Below, in pieces: positions 1 through 8,484 of a stretch of 9,218 nucleotides of DNA. The first letter of the stretch is position 1, and each line of letters starts with the position of its first letter. A program made the position numbers and the translations under genes. The DNA lies in the NCBI GenBank assembly GCA_009926035.1, contig RFPQ01000022.1, forward strand, positions 1 to 9,218. The letters run 5' to 3'. The notes beneath the pieces were generated by a model. That model saw only the letters and a program-made list of their open reading frames with translations. It was not told the DNA's origin and ran no database searches. This DNA is from Betaproteobacteria bacterium. GTDB taxonomy: Bacteria; Pseudomonadota; Gammaproteobacteria; Burkholderiales; Methylophilaceae.

Positions 1-1304
1 TTCCATTCGGGTGATGGAAGTAATCCAGCATTCTCTCCAAACATATCAATGTGAGTGACTTTTCCAAAACCAAATCGAGACAAAAATTCCGATAATTTAT
101 TAATACCCAATTCAATACCAAGTCCATAAAAGAATGTATCGCATGAAATCGTAATGGCCATCACAATATCGACAATGCCGTGCCCAAAAGGCTTCCAATC
201 CCTATAAGTGTGACCTGAATTTGAAAGTGTAAAAAATCCAGGATCATTAATATTAAAAGGTGGTTTACGAATATCGTTTTCTAAGGCTGCCAATGCGACA
301 AAAGGTTTAATGGTTGACCCTGGTGGATATAAGCCATTGATTGCACGATTAAGCATAGGTTTATCTAATGACTCATTAAGTAATTTCCATTCATCAATAT
401 CAATGCCACCAACAAAATGATTGGGGTCAAAATTAGGACGACTCACGAAAGCAAGTACTTCACCATTTTTTGGATTTAAAGCTATGAGCGCACCTCGATA
501 TTTATTGAAAGCATTTTCAGCAATATCTTGTAAATTTGAATCGATCGATAATGTAATGGTATCGCCCTCGATGGAGGGTGTATTATTTAAAATACGTACT
601 GAATTACCATTGGCGTCAATTTCAACTTCTTGAAATCCAGTTTTGCCATGAAGCCTTGCTTCATAGTATTTTTCAATGCCAAGTTTACCTATGGAGTCTG
701 TGCCTTTGTAGTTTTGCTGCCAACCTGATTTTTTAATAATCTCCTTATCTTCTTCGTTAATTCGATTGATATGACCAATCAGATGGGAAGCAAAAGCACC
801 TTTGGGATAGCGCCTAAATAATCGAGACTTAATTTCGACCCCTTCAAATCGTAATTTATTCGCTGCAAATCTCGCGGCATCAATTTCAGACAAATGTGTT
901 TTAATAGGAATGCTATCTAAAGAAGAACTTTCCTTTAAAAGTTTTCTAAATTGTTTTAGATCACCAACACTTAGATCGACGATCGGTTTGAGTTGCTCAA
1001 TGGTTTTGTTAAGGTTATCAACCTTCGAAGGCGTGACTTCTAAACTATATACAAAATAATTATCTGCTAAGATGACGCCGTTTCGATCGAGAATAAGACC
1101 TCGATTTGGCACATTCGGAATGATAGCGATACGATTATTCTCAGATAAGCCTTTGTAAAAATCGTATTTAAAAATTTGGAGATAAAAAAAACGGCCAATG
1201 ATTACTAAAAAAGCAATGGAGATTAAACCTGTAAGAAGTGTCAATCTTCGCTTAAATAAGTAGCGCGATTTATAAATATTCTGATTATTTTTTGTAAAAG
1301 ACAT
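1..1304 (-). CDS. mrdA: Penicillin-binding protein 2 (elongation-specific peptidoglycan D,D-transpeptidase), 3' end cut by window edge
   Basis: Class B PBP that cross-links peptidoglycan during side-wall elongation, working with RodA and MreBCD at the inner membrane with its catalytic domain in the periplasm. I translated the minus strand from the ATG at 1304: 434 codons are visible and the frame stays open to the left edge. Residues about 19-43 are a basic stretch followed by one hydrophobic anchor (around LTLLTGLISIAFLVIIG). A class B pedestal region follows, with GKLGIEKYYEARLHGKTG, and then the transpeptidase domain. The acylation motif is S330-T-I-K333 (within PPGSTIKPF) and the second motif is S387-C-D389, the same residue numbers as I recall for E. 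coli PBP2 (S330, S387). The KTG motif would lie beyond the edge. The family is usually about 600-650 residues, so roughly a third is missing. The gene starts 23 nt after mreD as the fourth gene of the operon. No clear Shine-Dalgarno precedes the start. Confidence 0.96.
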   Translation of the reverse strand, partial: MSFTKNNQNIYKSRYLFKRRLTLLTGLISIAFLVIIGRFFYLQIFKYDFYKGLSENNRIAIIPNVPNRGLILDRNGVILADNYFVYSLEVTPSKVDNLNKTIEQLKPIVDLSVGDLKQFRKLLKESSSLDSIPIKTHLSEIDAARFAANKLRFEGVEIKSRLFRRYPKGAFASHLIGHINRINEEDKEIIKKSGWQQNYKGTDSIGKLGIEKYYEARLHGKTGFQEVEIDANGNSVRILNNTPSIEGDTITLSIDSNLQDIAENAFNKYRGALIALNPKNGEVLAFVSRPNFDPNHFVGGIDIDEWKLLNESLDKPMLNRAINGLYPPGSTIKPFVALAALENDIRKPPFNINDPGFFTLSNSGHTYRDWKPFGHGIVDIVMAITISCDTFFYGLGIELGINKLSEFLSRFGFGKVTHIDMFGENAGLLPSPEW

Positions 1305-1308
1305 CTTT

Positions 1309-1329
1309 AAAGATTAGGCTTTAGTCTTT
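1309..1329 (-). other. Imperfect hairpin in the mreD-mrdA junction
   Basis: On the plus strand, aaagatta (1309-1316) and tagtcttt (1322-1329) are complementary at 7 of 8 positions around a 5-nt loop. In the minus-strand transcript the stem would begin at the mreD stop codon and end 4 nt before the mrdA start. It has no following U-tract, so it is not a standard terminator. It could shape translation initiation or RNA processing at this junction, or be chance in AT-rich DNA. Confidence 0.3.
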
Positions 1330-1792
1330 AGCGATCTAATTTAAAAAATTTAAATTGAGTGAATAGATGCCATATGAGAACGGCTGTGATACTTTGAAGG
1401 AAATAATTAAGCCCTGGATAATGAAGATCGTGCATCACATTAATCAGCAGCATAATGATTTGAGCGCTTAAAAATATGAAGAAAATATAAATTAATTGTT
1501 GATGCTTGTTGTTAAGCATAATTTTGTTTATGAAATATTGTGCAATGAAGTAACAAGACGCATAGGTTAAAGCATATTGACCCAAAAGATCCCCTGTAAA
1601 AATATCAGTCAAAAGACCCACGAACCAGAATAGTGAAATGGATACAGCATTTGGATTTTTAAAGAACCAAAAAATAAGCGTGAGTAAGATAAAATCGGGC
1701 GTTACATCAGTATTAAAAATATTGATATGAATAAGATTTATCATCGCAGCGACTATTAAAGAAAAAAATAGCGATTTATTTTTTCTGATCAT
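1328..1792 (-). CDS. mreD: Rod shape-determining protein MreD
   Basis: Small integral inner-membrane protein of the elongasome that bridges MreC to PBP2/RodA and other partners. The product has 154 residues, close to the usual 160-170, and is almost entirely hydrophobic. I estimate five or six membrane segments (about 8-26, 32-46, 50-70, 72-90, 98-122 and 130-147). The most family-like stretch is GLLTDIFTGDLLGQYAL near residues 59-75, which matches the conserved MreD motif pattern. The ATG at 1792 lies 17 nt inside the end of mreC, and no Shine-Dalgarno precedes it (the upstream bases read ctcctaaaa), so translational coupling to mreC is likely. Identification rests on the motif, the topology and the position between mreC and mrdA; MreD sequences are otherwise poorly conserved. 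Confidence 0.92.
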   Translation of the reverse strand: MIRKNKSLFFSLIVAAMINLIHINIFNTDVTPDFILLTLIFWFFKNPNAVSISLFWFVGLLTDIFTGDLLGQYALTYASCYFIAQYFINKIMLNNKHQQLIYIFFIFLSAQIIMLLINVMHDLHYPGLNYFLQSITAVLIWHLFTQFKFFKLDR

Positions 1793-2660
1793 TTTTAGGA
1801 GCTATATTATTTACGATTTTGTTAATAGGCATCACTACAAGCAGATGACTATGATTACGAATCGCTGAGAGTGGTTTACAAATAATTTTTGCAAAAGGTA
1901 GTTTTGGATTATTTGTAATTTCTAATACTTCTGCGACCGCAATGCCTTCAGGATAAATCGTATCAATGCCTGACGTTTTTAAAATATCGCCTTTCATGAC
2001 ATCGACACTATTAGGTAAATACGAAAGTGAGATTGTCTCATTCTGACCATTGCCATTGGTAATGGCTCTTAAACCATTTCTTTGTATTTGAATAGGCACT
2101 GACATTTTTTTATCAATGATGAGTGTGACTTCACTTGTTTCCGGAAAAACGCTACTGATTTGTCCAACGAGGCCTAATGCATCAATCACTGGTTGACCAG
2201 CTTGAAAGTCTTTGTTTTGACCACCATCAATAATAATTTTCTGATTGAAAGGATCAAAGCGGGAATAAATAATACTCACCGCTTCAGTTTTAAACTTGTG
2301 TGTATTTTTAACGTCAAGTAAATTTCGTAGCTGATCATTTTCTTGATTTATAAAATCAAAGCGCTGAAGGTCAGCTTTGAGGCTATCTATATTGAGTTTT
2401 AATACTTCATTTTCATGAATTAAACGAGATTGATTAGAAAAATATTCTGTTGTGAAATCATATAGATCGTTTGGTAAATTTAAGATTGTATGCAGCGGCT
2501 TAGTAAATATATTGGTGAATTGTCTGATATCTTTTAAATAATGAAAACGAAAATCGACACCCATCACTATGATCGATATAAAGATGAGGAGTAATAATTT
2601 TGATAAAAGTGAAGGGCCTTTATTAAAAAGCTTAGATGAACGTTGATGAGATTTAATCAT
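1776..2660 (-). CDS. mreC: Rod shape-determining protein MreC
   Basis: Bitopic membrane protein whose periplasmic part scaffolds the elongasome and activates PBP2. It has 294 residues, a normal length. The N-terminus carries the FNKGPS motif (about residues 12-17) seen in beta- and gammaproteobacterial MreC, followed by one membrane helix at about 18-36. A charged, heptad-like coiled coil occupies about 76-115 (from NQSRLIHENEVLKL to NDQLRNLLDVK). Beyond it is the beta-rich MreC domain, with landmarks such as IIIDGGQNKDFQAGQPVID and LKTSGIDTIYPEGIAVAEV. The gene begins 39 nt after the mreB stop with no terminator between, so the two are probably co-transcribed, and it overlaps mreD by 17 nt. 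No strong Shine-Dalgarno is visible. The last residues (about 283-294, NNIAPKNDQKK) form a polar tail. Confidence 0.95.
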   Translation of the reverse strand: MIKSHQRSSKLFNKGPSLLSKLLLLIFISIIVMGVDFRFHYLKDIRQFTNIFTKPLHTILNLPNDLYDFTTEYFSNQSRLIHENEVLKLNIDSLKADLQRFDFINQENDQLRNLLDVKNTHKFKTEAVSIIYSRFDPFNQKIIIDGGQNKDFQAGQPVIDALGLVGQISSVFPETSEVTLIIDKKMSVPIQIQRNGLRAITNGNGQNETISLSYLPNSVDVMKGDILKTSGIDTIYPEGIAVAEVLEITNNPKLPFAKIICKPLSAIRNHSHLLVVMPINKIVNNIAPKNDQKK

Positions 2661-2699
2661 TAAGCTTTAACTATTAATGAAGTAGAAAAAACAAAAAAA

Positions 2700-3779
<1,080 letters not shown>

Positions 3780-3827
3780 TTAAAAAAAGTGGCGCTTCAA
3801 ATCCAAGAAAGGTCAATAGAATCAGGG

Positions 3828-3833
3828 TATAAT
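3828..3833 (+). promoter_or_regulatory. Candidate -10 (TATAAT) of the gatCAB promoter
   Basis: A perfect sigma-70 -10 hexamer lies 59 nt upstream of the gatC ATG and would start transcription around 3840. At 16-18 nt spacing, the -35 region (about 3804-3811, AAGAAA-like) does not match TTGACA. Promoter activity would therefore depend on the strong -10 and flanking bases, or on an activator. The only other sizeable signal nearby is the palindrome at 3840-3851. Confidence 0.5.
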
Positions 3834-3834
3834 A
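3829..3834 (-). promoter_or_regulatory. Candidate -10 of the mreBCD-mrdA promoter
   Basis: Read on the minus strand, 3834 to 3829 is TATTAT, a 5/6 match to the sigma-70 -10. A poor -35-like TTAATT lies 17 nt upstream (3857 to 3852). Transcription would start near 3822, giving a leader of about 60 nt before mreB. It is the best -10 on this strand in the intergenic region, but the -35 is weak. It shares bases with the plus-strand TATAAT. Confidence 0.4.
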
Positions 3835-3839
3835 CATGA

Positions 3840-3851
3840 TATTGATCAATA
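3840..3851. promoter_or_regulatory. 12-bp perfect palindrome TATTGATCAATA, possible operator
   Basis: The plus-strand sequence at 3840-3851 equals its own reverse complement. It sits at the predicted gatC start site and in the spacer just upstream of the mreB -10, so a dimeric regulator bound here could touch both directions. No known operator is recognised. The half-sites abut without the 4-nt spacer expected for FNR/CRP-type sites. AT-rich DNA yields such palindromes by chance fairly often. Confidence 0.25.
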
Positions 3852-3877
3852 AATTAACAGCTTTTCTTTAGAAAAAC

Positions 3878-3881
3878 AGGA
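3878..3881 (+). promoter_or_regulatory. Weak ribosome binding site for gatC
   Basis: AGGA is the only Shine-Dalgarno-like run before gatC. It ends 11 nt before the ATG at 3893, slightly longer than optimal spacing. It supports that start, since no other in-frame start lies close by. Confidence 0.45.
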
Positions 3882-3892
3882 ATTCTATTTGT

Positions 3893-4180
3893 ATGTCGAT
3901 TACGCATGACGAAATCAAAAAAATTGCTCATTTAGCGCGCATCAAAATCACAGAAGAAGAAGCCGATGCAACGCTTAAAAAATTATCCGGCATATTAAAT
4001 CTAATAGAAGACATGAAAAAGGTAGATACCACAAATATTTCCCCTATGTCCCATGCACAATCGGTCACACAAAGACTTCGTGATGATGTGGTCACAGAAA
4101 CAAATCAAAGAGAAAAACTACAAAAAATCGCACCTGAAGTGAGTGGTGGATTATATATTGTGCCTCAGGTGATTGAATAA
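3893..4180 (+). CDS. gatC: Asp-tRNA(Asn)/Glu-tRNA(Gln) amidotransferase subunit C
   Basis: Small non-catalytic subunit that wraps around and stabilises the GatA-GatB interface of the heterotrimeric tRNA-dependent amidotransferase in the cytoplasm. The product has 95 residues, exactly the family size. The N-terminal helical part ([21 protein letters not shown]) contains the conserved VxxxAxLARL-like pattern. The C-terminus has the typical LRDDVVTE, then [16 protein letters not shown], which is nearly diagnostic for GatC. It is the first gene of gatCAB and is separated from gatA by only 2 nt. It lies 131 nt from the divergent mreB, with a candidate -10 at 3828-3833. Confidence 0.97.
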   Translation: MSITHDEIKKIAHLARIKITEEEADATLKKLSGILNLIEDMKKVDTTNISPMSHAQSVTQRLRDDVVTETNQREKLQKIAPEVSGGLYIVPQVIE

Positions 4181-4182
4181 TC

Positions 4183-5640
4183 ATGGAAGACTGGAGTATC
4201 AAAGAACTCTCAAGTCTTTTGAGAGAAAAGAAAACATCAAGCGTTGAAATTACGACCGACTATCTTCAACACATCAAAAAAAAGAACCCCGAAATTAATG
4301 CTTTTATTACCGTCGATGAAAATCGTTCTTTAGCACAAGCTAAGCTTGCAGACCTTAAGATTCAAAAAGGCGAAGGCGATGTATTGACAGGTGTCCCTAT
4401 CGCGCAAAAAGATATTTTTTGTGCAGAAGATTGGCTCACGACATGTGGTTCTAAAATGCTTCATAACTTCATAGCACCTTATGACGCAACTGTTGTGAAA
4501 AAATTTAATGAAGTAGGCGCTGTGAATATAGGTAAAACCAATATGGATGAATTCGCGATGGGTTCATCGAATGAAACATCTTATTTTGGCGGCGTTAAAA
4601 ATCCTTGGGACCTTACACGTGTGCCAGGAGGTAGTTCAGGAGGAAGTGCAGCAGCGATTGCAGCTCGCATGTGTCCAGGCGCAACCGCCACGGATACCGG
4701 AGGCTCGATCAGACAGCCTGCTTCTTTATGTGGGTTGACAGGCTTAAAACCGACTTATGGTTTAGTGTCTCGCTATGGCATGATTGCCTTTGCATCAAGT
4801 CTAGATCAAGCAGGACCTATGGCAAAATCGTCCGAAGATTGCGCCATGATGATGAATGTCATGGCAGGCTTTGATCCTAAAGATTCCACATCGATTGATC
4901 ACAAAAAAGAAGACTACACAAAAAATATTGATCAACCGATCGAAGGTCTAAAAATTGGATTACCTAAAGAATACTTTGCAGACGGTCTAGATAGTCACGT
5001 TGCGAAAGTGATTGAATCTGCGATTGATCAATACAAAAAATTGGGGGCCACTATTGTGGATGTCAGTTTACCTAATACCAATTTATCGATTCCTGTTTAT
5101 TATGTTTTAGCGCCCGCCGAAGCTTCAAGTAATTTATCCCGCTATGACGGTGTGCGTTATGGACATCGCACAAGTCAATATGATGATCTCATGGATATGT
5201 ATTGTAAGACGCGTCAAGAAGGATTCGGCGAAGAAGTGAAGCGACGTATTTTAATTGGGACTTACGTATTAAGTGCAGGTTATTACGATGCCTATTATTT
5301 AAAAGCACAACAAATACGTCATTTGATTTCTGAAGACTTTAAAAAAGCCTTTCAATCATGTGATCTGATCATGGGGCCTACAGCACCATCGACTGCTTTT
5401 AAAGCCAATGAAAAAATTGATGATCCAGTCACTATGTATTTGCAAGATATTTATACGATTGCGACTAATCTTGCAGGATTACCAGGCATGAGTATTCCAG
5501 CAGGCTTTGTGAATAAACTTCCAGTAGGCATACAAATCATAGGCAATTATTTTGATGAAGCGCGCATGTTGAATGTCGCGCATCAATTTCAAAAAGTGAC
5601 TGATTGGCATAAAGCTATTCCCGAAGGAGCACTTTCATGA
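4183..5640 (+). CDS. gatA: Asp-tRNA(Asn)/Glu-tRNA(Gln) amidotransferase subunit A (glutaminase/amidase)
   Basis: Amidase-signature enzyme that hydrolyses glutamine and passes the ammonia to GatB, where it amidates mischarged Glu-tRNA(Gln) or Asp-tRNA(Asn). The product has 485 residues, the normal family length. The Ser-cisSer-Lys triad is intact: K76 in PIAQKDIF, S151 at the start of SSGGS, and nucleophile S175 in DTGGSIRQP. The glycine/serine-rich core [12 protein letters not shown] is at about 148-158. A conserved C-terminal stretch reads [13 protein letters not shown], with LPVGIQIIG following. The ATG at 4183 is 2 nt after the gatC stop; the nearest AGG (within tcaggtga) is further from the start than is ideal, so coupling to gatC is plausible. 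The stop overlaps the gatB start as ATGA. Confidence 0.98.
   Translation: MEDWSIKELSSLLREKKTSSVEITTDYLQHIKKKNPEINAFITVDENRSLAQAKLADLKIQKGEGDVLTGVPIAQKDIFCAEDWLTTCGSKMLHNFIAPYDATVVKKFNEVGAVNIGKTNMDEFAMGSSNETSYFGGVKNPWDLTRVPGGSSGGSAAAIAARMCPGATATDTGGSIRQPASLCGLTGLKPTYGLVSRYGMIAFASSLDQAGPMAKSSEDCAMMMNVMAGFDPKDSTSIDHKKEDYTKNIDQPIEGLKIGLPKEYFADGLDSHVAKVIESAIDQYKKLGATIVDVSLPNTNLSIPVYYVLAPAEASSNLSRYDGVRYGHRTSQYDDLMDMYCKTRQEGFGEEVKRRILIGTYVLSAGYYDAYYLKAQQIRHLISEDFKKAFQSCDLIMGPTAPSTAFKANEKIDDPVTMYLQDIYTIATNLAGLPGMSIPAGFVNKLPVGIQIIGNYFDEARMLNVAHQFQKVTDWHKAIPEGALS
5624..5629 (+). promoter_or_regulatory. Strong ribosome binding site for gatB
   Basis: AAGGAG lies 7 nt before the gatB ATG at 5637, inside the 3' end of gatA. 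It is the clearest Shine-Dalgarno in the window and fixes the gatB start even though that start overlaps the gatA stop. Confidence 0.8.
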
Positions 5641-7067
5641 GCTGGGATGTCGTGATTGGGATTGAAACGCATGTGCAGCTTCAAACTAAAACTAAAATTT
5701 TCTCAGGCGCATCGACTGCGTTTGGTGCAGAACCTAATACTCAAGCTTGCATACTCTCTATTGCACTTCCAGGAACACTTCCAGTTTTAAATTATGAAGC
5801 TGTTCAATGCGCTATTAAATTTGGATTAGCTACCAATGCCGAGATAGCCTCGCGATCTATTTTTGCAAGAAAAAATTATTTTTATCCTGATTTACCTAAA
5901 GGCTATCAAATTAGCCAATATGAATTACCCGTGGTTGGCAAGGGATCGCTTGAAATTGAAATAGGCGACATTAAAAAGACAGTACGAATTACGCGAGCGC
6001 ACTTAGAAGAAGATGCTGGAAAATCATCACACGGTGCGGTTCAAAATGGCACAGGCATCGATTTAAATCGTGCAGGTACACCGCTTTTAGAAATTGTGTC
6101 TGAACCTGATATGACTTCAGCGGCTGAAGCAGTCGCTTATGCAAAAAAATTACATGAGCTTGTCCAGTGGATTGGTATTTGTGATGGCAATATGCAAGAG
6201 GGGAGTTTTCGTTGTGATATTAACGTTTCAGTCAAGCGCGCAGGCACAGATAAATTAGGCACACGTCGCGAAATTAAAAATTTAAATTCATTTAAATTTA
6301 TTGAGCAAGCCATTCATGCAGAAACACAATGGCAAATTGAGATGTTAGAAGAAGGTAAAACCATTCAACAGGCGACGGTCCTCTTCAACCCTGAAACAGG
6401 TGAAACAAGAGCGATGCGCTCTAAAGAAGAGGCCAACGATTATCGCTATTTCCCTGATCCTGATCTCCTGCCTTTAGAAATTTCTGATGAAAAAATCAAT
6501 CAGATTAAAGAAAGCATGACTGAATTACCTCATCTTATGAAGGCGAGATTAGAGCGTGATTATCAATTGTCATCGTATGATGCGTCCGGCATTACAAGTG
6601 ACAAACATGTTGCTGATTATTTTTTTGCGACATTAAAAGAAGGTGTTGAGCCTAAACAAATTGCAAATTGGATCTTAGGCCAATTATTTTCTAAATTAAA
6701 TGAGCATAATTTATCGATTGAACATTCTCCTATAAAACCTCAAGTCTTGAGTTTACTTTTAAAACGTATCCAAGATGGCACCATTTCAAATAATGGCGCT
6801 AAACAACTTTTTGAAAAGTTATGGACGAATTCAGATTTAGAAATTGATGCGTTGATTGAATCTGAAGGATTAAAACAAGTCTCAGACAGCGGTCTTATTG
6901 AAACGATGATTGATGAAGTTTTAAAGAATAACCAGACGATGGTTGATGAATATCGATCAGGCAAAGAAAAAGCATTTAATGCGCTTGTAGGTCAAATTAT
7001 GAAAGCCTCTAAAGGCAAAGCTAACCCAGGTCAGGTCAACGAACTCCTTCGTAAAAAATTAAGTTAA
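5637..7067 (+). CDS. gatB: Asp-tRNA(Asn)/Glu-tRNA(Gln) amidotransferase subunit B
   Basis: Subunit that binds the mischarged tRNA, activates the side-chain carboxylate with ATP and amidates it using ammonia from GatA. The product has 476 residues, typical for GatB. Landmarks in order: [10 protein letters not shown] at the N-terminus (about 6-15), then [17 protein letters not shown] (about 80-96), and [11 protein letters not shown] (about 122-132). After these come [22 protein letters not shown] and [12 protein letters not shown]. The C-terminal third is the helical YqeY-like tRNA-binding domain, ending in [16 protein letters not shown], with the GxANP signature. It overlaps gatA by 4 nt (ATGA) and has a strong ribosome binding site. 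Only 2 nt separate its stop from the convergent pyrE stop, so no terminator can fit between them. Confidence 0.98.
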   Translation: MSWDVVIGIETHVQLQTKTKIFSGASTAFGAEPNTQACILSIALPGTLPVLNYEAVQCAIKFGLATNAEIASRSIFARKNYFYPDLPKGYQISQYELPVVGKGSLEIEIGDIKKTVRITRAHLEEDAGKSSHGAVQNGTGIDLNRAGTPLLEIVSEPDMTSAAEAVAYAKKLHELVQWIGICDGNMQEGSFRCDINVSVKRAGTDKLGTRREIKNLNSFKFIEQAIHAETQWQIEMLEEGKTIQQATVLFNPETGETRAMRSKEEANDYRYFPDPDLLPLEISDEKINQIKESMTELPHLMKARLERDYQLSSYDASGITSDKHVADYFFATLKEGVEPKQIANWILGQLFSKLNEHNLSIEHSPIKPQVLSLLLKRIQDGTISNNGAKQLFEKLWTNSDLEIDALIESEGLKQVSDSGLIETMIDEVLKNNQTMVDEYRSGKEKAFNALVGQIMKASKGKANPGQVNELLRKKLS

Positions 7068-7069
7068 GT

Positions 7070-7687
7070 TTAAATCCCATATTCTTTTTGATAGGCACGC
7101 ATTGCGTCCATATGCGATGCATAAGTTGTCTTCGATTCAATATAACGCATAATTTCTTTTAAAGAAGTGAGATGGCATACAGGCAAATGATGTGTGGCTT
7201 TAATTTCTTCAACAGCGGAAAGTGAACCACTCCCTTTTTCTTCTCGGTCAATGGAAATCGCAATGCCTGAGGGTTGAGCACCTTCTTCTAAAATAAGATT
7301 CACAGATTCATTCACAGATGTCCCTGCAGAGATGACATCGTCAACAATAAGCACCCGTCCTTTTAGACCTTCACCATGATCTTTTTTTTCTTTGCGATTG
7401 AATGCGAAAGGCACATTGCGACCTAGGCTTGCAAAAGCAATCACAATGGATGTGACTAAAGGTATACCTTTATAAGCGGGGCCGTAGAGCATATCAAAGG
7501 GAATATTTGAGTTTTCAATAGATTTGGCGTAGAACATCCCAAGCTTCATTAAGCTCTCACCATCATTAAAAAGACCTGTATTAAAAAAGTAAGGACTTAG
7601 TCGACCGGCTTTTGTTTTAAATTGACCAAATTGTAAAACCTGTTTTTTTAAGGCAAATTCGATAAACTCTTGACTTGAATGATCCAT
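7070..7687 (-). CDS. pyrE: Orotate phosphoribosyltransferase
   Basis: Catalyses orotate + PRPP to OMP + PPi in de novo pyrimidine synthesis, as a cytosolic dimer. The product has 205 residues, slightly shorter than the 213 of E. coli. FKTKAGRLSPYFFNTG (23-38) matches the orotate-site segment. The flexible catalytic loop is FNRKEKKDHGEG (about 96-107). The PRPP-binding motif is VLIVDDVISAGTS (112-124), with the acidic pair D116-D117. The C-terminus, RAYQKEYGI, is family-like, so the protein is complete. The ATG at 7687 gives the expected N-terminus, but no Shine-Dalgarno precedes it. The gene is divergent from xth across 23 nt and convergent with gatB across 2 nt. A TATAAT on its strand lies inside the start of xth. 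Confidence 0.97.
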   Translation of the reverse strand: MDHSSQEFIEFALKKQVLQFGQFKTKAGRLSPYFFNTGLFNDGESLMKLGMFYAKSIENSNIPFDMLYGPAYKGIPLVTSIVIAFASLGRNVPFAFNRKEKKDHGEGLKGRVLIVDDVISAGTSVNESVNLILEEGAQPSGIAISIDREEKGSGSLSAVEEIKATHHLPVCHLTSLKEIMRYIESKTTYASHMDAMRAYQKEYGI

Positions 7688-7710
7688 AGATAAATCGGTA
7701 GAGATGAATT

Positions 7711-8484
7711 ATGAGAATTATAACGCTAAACATGAATGGAATTCGATCCGCTTCTAATAAAGGCGTTTTTTCATGGCTTGATTCGCAAGCAGCTGATTTT
7801 ATTTGTGTGCAAGAAGTTAAAGCACATGAGAATGATTTAACGCATGACATGAAAGCGTATGGAGACTATAAGAGCTATTTTAGTTTTGCACAAAAAAAAG
7901 GTTACAGCGGCGTCGGTATTTATACTAAAACACAGCCTAAAAAAATTATTCGCGAGATAGGTCTCCCACTTTTTGACAGCGAAGGTCGCTATCTCGAACT
8001 TATGTATGACAATTTAAGTGTGGTTTCAATTTACCTGCCATCAGGTTCAAGCGGCGAAGAGCGACAAGCATTTAAATTTGAAGTCTTGGATTACTTATTG
8101 CCTTATTTAAAAAAACGTAAGGCAGAAAATTTACCGATGATTCTTTGTGGAGATATCAATATCGCACATAAAGAAATTGATTTAAAAAATTATAAAGGCA
8201 ATAAAAAAAATTCAGGTTTTCTACCCGAAGAGCGTCAATGGATGACAGAGTTATTTGAAAGTGTCGGTTGGATTGATACCTATCGCAAGCTTTATCCTGA
8301 TACGACAGATAATTCATATACCTGGTGGAGTAATCGAGGTGAAGCGTATGCTAAAAACGTTGGATGGCGGCTTGATTATCAAATAGCACACCCTTCTCTA
8401 AAAGATCAGATTCTAGAAGCTTCTATTTATAAAGATGAAAAGTTTAGTGATCATGCACCACTGATTATTGACTATAAGCTTTAA
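7711..8484 (+). CDS. xth: Exodeoxyribonuclease III family (AP endonuclease / 3'-5' exonuclease)
   Basis: Metal-dependent DNA repair nuclease of the exonuclease-endonuclease-phosphatase fold that cuts at abasic sites and trims 3' ends in base excision repair. The product has 257 residues, matching XthA/ExoA (about 255-270). Visible active-site elements: N7 in TLNMNGIRSA; metal ligand E35 in CVQEVKA; Y108 in SIYLPSGS; D148 and N150 in CGDINIAH; and D247-H248 in the C-terminal SDHAPLIIDY. WWSNRGEAYAKNVGWRLDYQ is the usual conserved stretch before the last strand. The ATG at 7711 is preceded only by a weak GGTAGAG. An ATG at 7704 is out of frame. It is divergent from pyrE, and its stop shares bases with the ampG stop. 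The family cannot be split into XthA-type and ExoA-type activity by eye. Confidence 0.96.
   Translation: MRIITLNMNGIRSASNKGVFSWLDSQAADFICVQEVKAHENDLTHDMKAYGDYKSYFSFAQKKGYSGVGIYTKTQPKKIIREIGLPLFDSEGRYLELMYDNLSVVSIYLPSGSSGEERQAFKFEVLDYLLPYLKKRKAENLPMILCGDINIAHKEIDLKNYKGNKKNSGFLPEERQWMTELFESVGWIDTYRKLYPDTTDNSYTWWSNRGEAYAKNVGWRLDYQIAHPSLKDQILEASIYKDEKFSDHAPLIIDYKL
7717..7722 (-). promoter_or_regulatory. Candidate -10 (TATAAT) for pyrE, inside the xth coding start
   Basis: On the minus strand, 7722 to 7717 reads TATAAT, a perfect -10 placed 29 nt upstream of the pyrE ATG, which would give a leader of about 20-25 nt. No good -35 is seen at 16-18 nt (CGAATT-like). The hexamer falls within codons 3-4 of xth, so the pyrE promoter would be embedded in its neighbour's coding sequence. 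Confidence 0.35.

Noticed and set aside
421..633. Plus-strand 70-codon open frame opposite mrdA
   Set aside because: It is antisense to a well-supported PBP2 frame, has no ribosome binding site and resembles no family I recognise; it reads as a shadow frame.
3862..3875. ttttctttagaaaa hairpin in the gatC leader
   Set aside because: It has a 5-bp stem of mostly A-T pairs with a 4-nt loop, too weak to support an attenuator or terminator.
6277..6300. AT-only near-repeat aaatttaaattcatttaaattta inside gatB
   Set aside because: It encodes the conserved KNLNSFKF segment; the apparent inverted symmetry follows from Asn/Lys/Phe/Leu codons in an AT-rich gene.
7670..7696. TTGACT followed by an AT-rich stretch, as a promoter for xth
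   Set aside because: No acceptable -10 lies at 16-18 nt spacing; the nearest (TAGATA, TAAATC) are at 11 and 15 nt, so I did not list it.
7617..7850. Minus-strand 77-codon open frame spanning the pyrE start and xth
   Set aside because: It overlaps two strongly supported genes in other frames, and its predicted peptide shows no recognisable domain.
7892..7899. Run of about eight adenines in xth, considered as a phase-variable tract
   Set aside because: It encodes Lys-Lys in a housekeeping repair gene, the frame is intact, and similar A-runs are common across this AT-rich window.
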